A DNA stretch of 10,327 bases, taken from positions 1 to 10,327 of the forward strand of contig URNM01000070.1 in assembly GCA_900549185.1 (NCBI GenBank), read 5' to 3'. The notes under the pieces are model-generated. The model did not search any database, was not told where the DNA came from, and saw only the letters and a program-made list of their open reading frames with translations. Below are positions 5,821 to 10,327 of the stretch, one piece after another. Both the position numbers and the translations under genes were made by a program. Each line of letters opens with the position of its first letter. The stretch's first letter is position 1. This stretch comes from an uncultured Collinsella sp. (GTDB lineage Bacteria > Actinomycetota > Coriobacteriia > Coriobacteriales > Coriobacteriaceae).

Positions 5821-7576
5821 ACGTGTCCTCCACGACCTTACCGCCGCCTTGCACGTAAAAACACTTCATGCCGTAGTGCTTGCCGTCGTCGGTCACATAG
5901 TAGTCAAACGCATCTTGCGTAAAGCCGTCGGAGTTGGTGGCACGCACGCGCACAAAATACTGGCCGGCATCGGGCGCATCGCAGGTCACCTCGGGAAGCA
6001 GCACGTCCTCGGCCTTAAAGACCACGTCGCTTATTGCATAGTCACGCGCAAGCTCCACGGTGTAGCGAATGTCGCGCGCCTCAAAGTCGTAGGACGCATC
6101 CCAGTTAATACGCAGCTTACCGTTATCGATCTGCGGCACGCCGATGTAGAACGGCATGGGCTTTTTAAAACTCTCGCGAAAGCTCTTGTAGTTCTCCTCG
6201 ATCTCGGAGGGAATCGCCACGGCGATCTGCTCGTATTGGTCCTTGGTGACAGGCAGATGGTCGATATCGGGCGAAGCAAAGACCAGGGATTCAGTCACCT
6301 CGCGGTAGTGCTTGATCATCTTGGTCAGGCGAGTCTCGGTCAAATACGAGCGCAAGTCCTTGACGGCACGGTCGAGTTCGCTGCGGAACGACTTGCTGCG
6401 CAACGCGCGGTTAAACAGCACGTTGCCCCAGTAGTTACTTGCGCCGCGCTCCCAGCTCGCGTAGTCCGAAAACCCGGTAAGAGAAAGCTCCAGCTTACGC
6501 AGCATGCCGTCGTTATCCCAATCTAAAAAGTACCAGGTATTTGAGTTGAGAGGGCTGTACAGATAGCAGTTACGGTTCTGCGTATCGCAGTTGCCCGTCA
6601 GGATCTGAAACGCCAGCCAATAGACCAGATTCTCGGTATCAAAGTAGGTATCGAGCACATCATCGATCTTTTGTGATTCGTCGTTGAGCGCATCGAGCAT
6701 CTCGATGAGCTTGGTGTGGTCCGAATCGCCCTTAATCTCGAGCATGCCCTCAAATTTAGCCTGGTTGTAGTCGGGATCGTCGGCGAGCTTAATGGTGTCC
6801 TCGTAGCGATGGAAATCGAAGCTGTTCACCTTATACAGATGCCCGTTCTTATCCAAGCCGTGCGCCTTAAGCGCCGTCTTGTTGAGCTGCTCCACCTGCG
6901 TAAACAGGCCGTAGTCCTCAAAGGTGCCGTTGGAATTTTCGGTCTGGTCGCACACCCACAGATGCACAAACTGCGTGCGCAGGCCCATCATCTGGGGAAT
7001 CCCACGGATAAGGTCGTAGGCCATCTTGTTGCGAAAACGCATACCCTCGCCCATGTGCTTGTTGAGCGCAATCGCGCGCTGTTGGCGCCAGGTACCCTTG
7101 CCCTTTTTGAGCTCCACCTTGTAATTCTTTTGCGAGTTCATGCTAGATGTCTGACCTCGCACCTGCACGGTAGCATTGGGCGCTTCCTCGCCATAGCCAA
7201 CCTCGCCGGCCACCGGGCCGTCTTCGTCGCCCGGCTGCAGCAGGCCCATAACCTGATAGCGCGTCACGCCCATGTCGGCATAGTCATACACCGAGTACGC
7301 GTTGATCTCGGCCCAACTGTGGTCGGTGTTCTCGGAGCTGTTGCCGCGCGAGACCGTCAGATACATGGTCACAATACCCGAGTCGTCGTAGACCTCGTAC
7401 AGCTCGTCTTTATCGCGCAGGTGCTTGGTACCGTCCGAGGACTCGGCCTTTTTAATCTTGTCTTGCTTTTTGACCTTTTTAGTCGAGGATTCGTCCTGAG
7501 ACGAACAGCCCGAAAGCAACAGCGCGCCGGCAGCCGCCTCGATCAGGCAGCGGCGAGACATCAACTTATCGATCAT
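5807..7576 (-). CDS. CotH-family kinase-like lipoprotein with fibronectin III-like C-terminus
   Basis: The 589-residue protein starts with a lipoprotein signal: lipobox LLSGC with predicted lipidated C24, then a lysine- and serine-rich linker. SRRCLI at 7-12 just before the hydrophobic core loosely resembles a twin-arginine motif. The CotH-like kinase domain spans about 70-400: RGQTSS near 139-145, KNYKVELKK near 148-157, GHLYKVN near 245, NCDTQNRN near 330, and the probable metal-binding FLDWDNDG near 349-356. A beta-rich segment at about 475-570 resembles a fibronectin type III domain. CotH of Bacillus phosphorylates spore-coat proteins; the substrate here is unknown. The ATG at 7574-7576 is fixed by GGGGAGG five bases upstream; an upstream in-frame extension of 52 codons lies inside pelG and lacks a signal peptide. 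It overlaps pelG by 11 bases, so the two are probably translationally coupled. Confidence 0.9.
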   Translation of the reverse strand: MIDKLMSRRCLIEAAAGALLLSGCSSQDESSTKKVKKQDKIKKAESSDGTKHLRDKDELYEVYDDSGIVTMYLTVSRGNSSENTDHSWAEINAYSVYDYADMGVTRYQVMGLLQPGDEDGPVAGEVGYGEEAPNATVQVRGQTSSMNSQKNYKVELKKGKGTWRQQRAIALNKHMGEGMRFRNKMAYDLIRGIPQMMGLRTQFVHLWVCDQTENSNGTFEDYGLFTQVEQLNKTALKAHGLDKNGHLYKVNSFDFHRYEDTIKLADDPDYNQAKFEGMLEIKGDSDHTKLIEMLDALNDESQKIDDVLDTYFDTENLVYWLAFQILTGNCDTQNRNCYLYSPLNSNTWYFLDWDNDGMLRKLELSLTGFSDYASWERGASNYWGNVLFNRALRSKSFRSELDRAVKDLRSYLTETRLTKMIKHYREVTESLVFASPDIDHLPVTKDQYEQIAVAIPSEIEENYKSFRESFKKPMPFYIGVPQIDNGKLRINWDASYDFEARDIRYTVELARDYAISDVVFKAEDVLLPEVTCDAPDAGQYFVRVRATNSDGFTQDAFDYYVTDDGKHYGMKCFYVQGGGKVVEDTYEEG

Positions 7577-9110
7577 CAGAACCTCCCCAATGTTTTTGGT
7601 ACAGGCGAACCACCATACGTTCAAACGCACTGCGCGGCTCACCGCCCGCGCGCTTGTCCTCGTAGCATTGCTCAACACGGTCGAGCACCCTGCCAAGTTC
7701 GGTAAACCAGCCCGATTTGTCGGTCGCCACAATGGGCTGCTGGCTCAGGATACGATACGGCAAGTTGGCAGTATAGGTATCGAGCCGCAGCAGCGCCACG
7801 ATAAAAAACACCGCCGCACCCAACAAAAAGCCAAAGCCGTAAAACTGCTGCGGCAAAAGCAACGACACGGCGGTCGCCAGCCCGGCAACGCCCGCAAACA
7901 GCCCCGAGGCCAGCACGGCTCCCTTGTAGTCGGTAAAGTAAAGCAAGATGAGCATCACCGTATTGCCCACGGCATACAGGCCATAGCCCACGCACAGCGT
8001 GCGAAAATACCCGTGCATAAGGTTGTTAAAGCCCAACGGTAAGGCCGACAGCACCGTGGTCTCGAGCGAGATGACCGCCGCGGTCACAAACAACTGTTTG
8101 AGCGCGCAAAAGCGCAGTTCGCTGTTGAGCGTGGAGAGCATCCCCTCCTCTGCCACCACGATGTCGCCCACCACGCCGCCGTCGTTGAACAGACTGTAGT
8201 AGTCGCGGTAGCGTGGATAGAAGTTGACCTCGACCGAGACCACAAAGTTGACGGTCGTGACCAGGATCGTCAAAAACGCGATCAGCGCCGGCACATCGTA
8301 GTAGGGCGCACCATAAAACAAGCCCTTGACCTGAACGCCAATGGGACCAGCCCAAATAATCACCAGGTGCGCAAAGAGTCCCAGATTGGTTAACAGGCCC
8401 GTGAGCGCCAGCGGCATAAACTGATCGAGCCACTGCAAAAAGGGCCAGGGACTGCGGTCACTCTGCGGAAAATACCGGTACAGCAGTACCACGTTCCAGA
8501 CGAGCATGACGCCGTAGCCCAGGGCAATTGACGCCAACAGGCCCTCGACCGGCGGCAGTCCCAGCGCCAGCGCGGCCAGGGCGCACAGGCACGTCACGCC
8601 AATGGCGGCCGCAAAGCTGCACAGGATGCCGCGGTAATCCTTGATGGCCGTGAGGTAACTCATGCCGTTCCAGTTGACGATCATAATGTTGAACAGCCAC
8701 AGGCACAGCAGCCCCTGCAGCAGCGTAGCGCCCGAGAACAGCAAAAAGACGCCGTAGAGCACCGTGCCCGCAACGAGCATGATGGCGTTGGAGCCCCAAA
8801 ACGAAGGCAGGATCTCATCCTCGCGCTCGGCAAACAACATATCAGCCAAAAAGCGCGTGACCGGCATAGAGAAAAAACTCGTGAGCGTGAGCGACGCCAG
8901 CAGCGTATAGGTCACCATGCACACCAGCAGATCTTGGTTGGCACGGCCCACACCCCACAAACCGCACAGCACCAAGATACCCACCTGGAGCAGCACGCCC
9001 AGCAGCATGGGGCCCGTGCACACAATGCCAGCGTAGCCATAGGCGCGCATCGTGGCAAACAGACCCTTGCGCCTAAACAGGCGCTTGAGCTCAAAACCGA
9101 TTCCGGCCAC
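7566..9110 (-). CDS. pelG: PelG, Pel exopolysaccharide export membrane protein
   Basis: The 514-residue polytopic protein opens with AGIGFELKRLFRRKG, the characteristic PelG N-terminus, and has about a dozen hydrophobic segments through residue 440. PelG is a MATE/MOP-like flippase that, with PelF, moves the growing Pel polymer across the cytoplasmic membrane. A soluble tail of about 70 residues follows the last membrane segment, rich in charged residues and ending VRLYQKHWGGSDDR; the protein is longer than Pseudomonas PelG (about 456 residues, from memory). The start is GTG (9108-9110), with GGGGAG six bases upstream (9117-9122), and it begins three bases after the pelF stop. Its 3' end overlaps the cotH-like gene. 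PelD and PelE, the usual inner-membrane partners, are not in the window and may lie beyond the truncated edge. Confidence 0.92.
   Translation of the reverse strand: MAGIGFELKRLFRRKGLFATMRAYGYAGIVCTGPMLLGVLLQVGILVLCGLWGVGRANQDLLVCMVTYTLLASLTLTSFFSMPVTRFLADMLFAEREDEILPSFWGSNAIMLVAGTVLYGVFLLFSGATLLQGLLCLWLFNIMIVNWNGMSYLTAIKDYRGILCSFAAAIGVTCLCALAALALGLPPVEGLLASIALGYGVMLVWNVVLLYRYFPQSDRSPWPFLQWLDQFMPLALTGLLTNLGLFAHLVIIWAGPIGVQVKGLFYGAPYYDVPALIAFLTILVTTVNFVVSVEVNFYPRYRDYYSLFNDGGVVGDIVVAEEGMLSTLNSELRFCALKQLFVTAAVISLETTVLSALPLGFNNLMHGYFRTLCVGYGLYAVGNTVMLILLYFTDYKGAVLASGLFAGVAGLATAVSLLLPQQFYGFGFLLGAAVFFIVALLRLDTYTANLPYRILSQQPIVATDKSGWFTELGRVLDRVEQCYEDKRAGGEPRSAFERMVVRLYQKHWGGSDDR
7582..7588 (-). promoter_or_regulatory. 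Ribosome site fixing the cotH-like start
   Basis: GGGGAGG on the - strand lies 5 bases upstream of the ATG at 7574-7576, inside the last codons of pelG. It selects this start, which gives a clean lipoprotein signal, over the longer in-frame alternative at 7732. Confidence 0.8.
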
Positions 9111-9113
9111 CGG

Positions 9114-10277
9114 CTACTCCCCCTCTCTGGACAGGTCAAACGCTTGCGCCGTCTCGTCGTACAGCGCGCGATAGTTGGCGAGCATCTGCTCGTGCAAGAA
9201 GTACGTGGCAACGCGACGCTGGCCGCGCTCCCCCATCTCAATGCGACGAGCGCGGCTTGTGCACATGCGTTCCATGGCATCGGCCAAGCCCTTGCGATAC
9301 ATAGGCGGCGTCACAAAACCCGCCACGCCAAAGTCGTCGCCCGGGGCGCCTTCGAGAAGCTCGCGACAGCAGCCCACCTCAGTCGTCACGCAGGGACGGC
9401 GCGCTGCAAGCGACTCCAGCACGCTGAGCGGCTGGCCCTCGGAGATGCTCGTCAAAATGGTAAAGTCGAGCTTTTCCATGTACTCGACCACGTTGACGCG
9501 ACCGGTAAAGATCAGGTCGCGCACGCCCAGGGTGTCGACGAGCGCGTGGCACTCGGCGCCGTACTCCTCGTCGTCCACGCCGCCCATGATGTGCAGGCGC
9601 ACCTTAGGCAGGCGCTCGTGCAGCTCAAAGAAGGCATAGATCATGGTCTTGACGTCCTTGATGGGCGCCAGGCGCACCACCGCGCCAATGTCCACCCAGC
9701 CGTCATCGGGCTTTAAGGGGATATCCTTAAAGCAGTCGAACTGGATGCCGTTGGGGATGACCAGGCATTTGTCCGCATCGCAGCCCATATCGATCTGCGT
9801 CTTGCGGGCGTTATGGAACAAACTGGTCACGCGGAAGGCGCGGCGATAGATCTCCTCCGAAAGCAGGTAGAAAAAGCGAATCCAGCGGTCCTTAAATGAC
9901 GGCACCACCCAATCGGCGCGAATGATCTCTTCCTCGCGCTCACGGGTATAGATGCCATGCTCGGTCAGCAGCACCGGCGCATGGTGAACGCTTGAGCCCA
10001 GGCAGGCGAGCAGGCCGCCGTAGCCGGTCGAGATAGCGTGGTACACATCGGCCACCGGCACCTCGCTGCCCAGCAGGTAGATCACCGGCAACAGCATAGA
10101 GCGCATGGTGTGGAATGCGTCGGCAAAGGGCGTGTAGGGGTACTCGGCAAGGCACACGTCGCGGAAGATATCCATAAACGTGCGGCTCTGCAAAAACGAG
10201 AGCGGATGCACGCGACGGCGCTGAAAGATATCGAACAGAACGTCCCAATCCGGATTGGAGAGCGACACCAGGCGGCG
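9114..10277 (-). CDS. pelF: PelF, Pel exopolysaccharide glycosyltransferase (5'-truncated)
   Basis: This is the C-terminal 387 residues of a GT4-family glycosyltransferase of the PelF type, which uses a UDP-amino sugar in the cytoplasm to build the Pel polymer. Visible features, numbered from the first genomic codon, are TEHGIYTREREEEI near 103-116, RLAPIKDVK near 200-208 in the linker to the nucleotide-binding half, IMGGVDDEEYG, FTGRVNVVEYM, and EGQPLSVLE near 276-284, the E-x7-E motif of GT4 enzymes. About 100 N-terminal residues are missing compared with full-length PelF (about 500 residues). The gene runs off the genomic part at 10278; any start codon beyond that lies in adapter sequence and is false. 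The stop lies three bases before pelG, so the genes are co-transcribed. Confidence 0.93.
   Translation of the reverse strand, partial: RRLVSLSNPDWDVLFDIFQRRRVHPLSFLQSRTFMDIFRDVCLAEYPYTPFADAFHTMRSMLLPVIYLLGSEVPVADVYHAISTGYGGLLACLGSSVHHAPVLLTEHGIYTREREEEIIRADWVVPSFKDRWIRFFYLLSEEIYRRAFRVTSLFHNARKTQIDMGCDADKCLVIPNGIQFDCFKDIPLKPDDGWVDIGAVVRLAPIKDVKTMIYAFFELHERLPKVRLHIMGGVDDEEYGAECHALVDTLGVRDLIFTGRVNVVEYMEKLDFTILTSISEGQPLSVLESLAARRPCVTTEVGCCRELLEGAPGDDFGVAGFVTPPMYRKGLADAMERMCTSRARRIEMGERGQRRVATYFLHEQMLANYRALYDETAQAFDLSREGE
9117..9122 (-). promoter_or_regulatory. Ribosome site for the GTG start of pelG
   Basis: GGGGAG on the - strand is six bases upstream of the GTG at 9108-9110 and overlaps the end of pelF. 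Because the start codon is GTG rather than ATG, this site and the conserved AGIGFEL N-terminus together decide the start. Confidence 0.75.
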
Positions 10278-10278
10278 T

Positions 10279-10327
10279 CTGTCTCTTATACACATCTGAC
10301 GCTGCCGACGACTAGTCGAGTGTAGAT
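10279..10327 (-). other. Nextera/Tn5 sequencing adapter (artefact)
   Basis: The Tn5 mosaic end in reverse orientation (CTGTCTCTTATACACATCT, 10279-10297) is followed by the reverse complement of the Nextera read-1 segment, the same 8-nt index as at the left edge and the P5 tail. It is the exact reverse complement of bases 2-50. Genomic sequence ends at about 10278. Confidence 0.98.

Noticed and set aside
4336..5922. Very long + strand open frame opposite DUF4956 and VTC genes
   Set aside because: It is antisense to two genes with clear family motifs, is unnaturally rich in His and Arg, and has no ribosome site; it arises from GC-rich codon bias.
6716..7705. Long + strand open frame opposite the cotH-like gene
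   Set aside because: It is antisense to a gene with a lipobox and CotH motifs, and its composition is typical of shadow frames in GC-rich DNA.
7574..7732. Longer N-terminal start for the cotH-like protein
   Set aside because: The extra 52 codons lie entirely within pelG, lack a ribosome site and would bury the lipoprotein signal peptide inside the protein.
1..10327. Perfect 49-bp terminal inverted repeat at the window ends
   Set aside because: It is Illumina Nextera adapter with a Tn5 mosaic end and index, not a biological telomere or transposon terminus.

Overview
The window reads as one contig from a high-GC, Gram-positive gut actinobacterium, most likely a Coriobacteriia member such as Collinsella. 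That assignment is inference from GC-rich third codon positions, strong AGGAGG-like ribosome sites, a LacX/LacC-type sugar pair and a Gram-positive-style pel cluster; there is no rRNA or other taxonomic marker. Bases 1-50 and 10279-10327 are not genomic. They are the same Illumina Nextera (Tn5) adapter and index in opposite orientations, so the biological sequence is about 51-10278 and the genes at both edges are cut by library construction.

Left part (51-1840): a short 3' gene remnant ends at 160 and is followed by a strong intrinsic terminator. A self-contained module follows: a gene for an AAA ATPase with a DUF4143 C-terminal region (465-1766, + strand), preceded by three 33-bp repeats with palindromic character that run into a probable promoter. 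The whole module lies between two near-identical 39-bp direct repeats (279-317 and 1790-1828), each able to form a REP-like hairpin. This looks like mobile or shuffled accessory DNA.

Middle (1880-4355): two genes on the - strand, an aldose 1-epimerase of the LacX type followed by a LacC-type PfkB sugar kinase, form a small sugar operon. On each side of the pair lies a noncoding, hairpin-rich element (about 1881-2031 and about 4128-4311). The two elements share four short sequence blocks in the same order and at nearly the same spacing, which suggests one family of structured intergenic element or RNA.

Right part (4360-10277): five tightly packed - strand genes in the order pelF (5'-truncated), pelG, cotH-like lipoprotein kinase, VTC-domain polyphosphate polymerase-like protein, and DUF4956 membrane protein. 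Junctions are 3-nt gaps or 11-14-nt overlaps, so they are almost certainly one operon. PelF (glycosyltransferase) and PelG (membrane transporter) would make and export a Pel-like polysaccharide. The CotH kinase fold, VTC fold and DUF4956 protein suggest that phosphate or polyphosphate chemistry at the cell surface is tied to it. That combination is the most interesting biology in the window.
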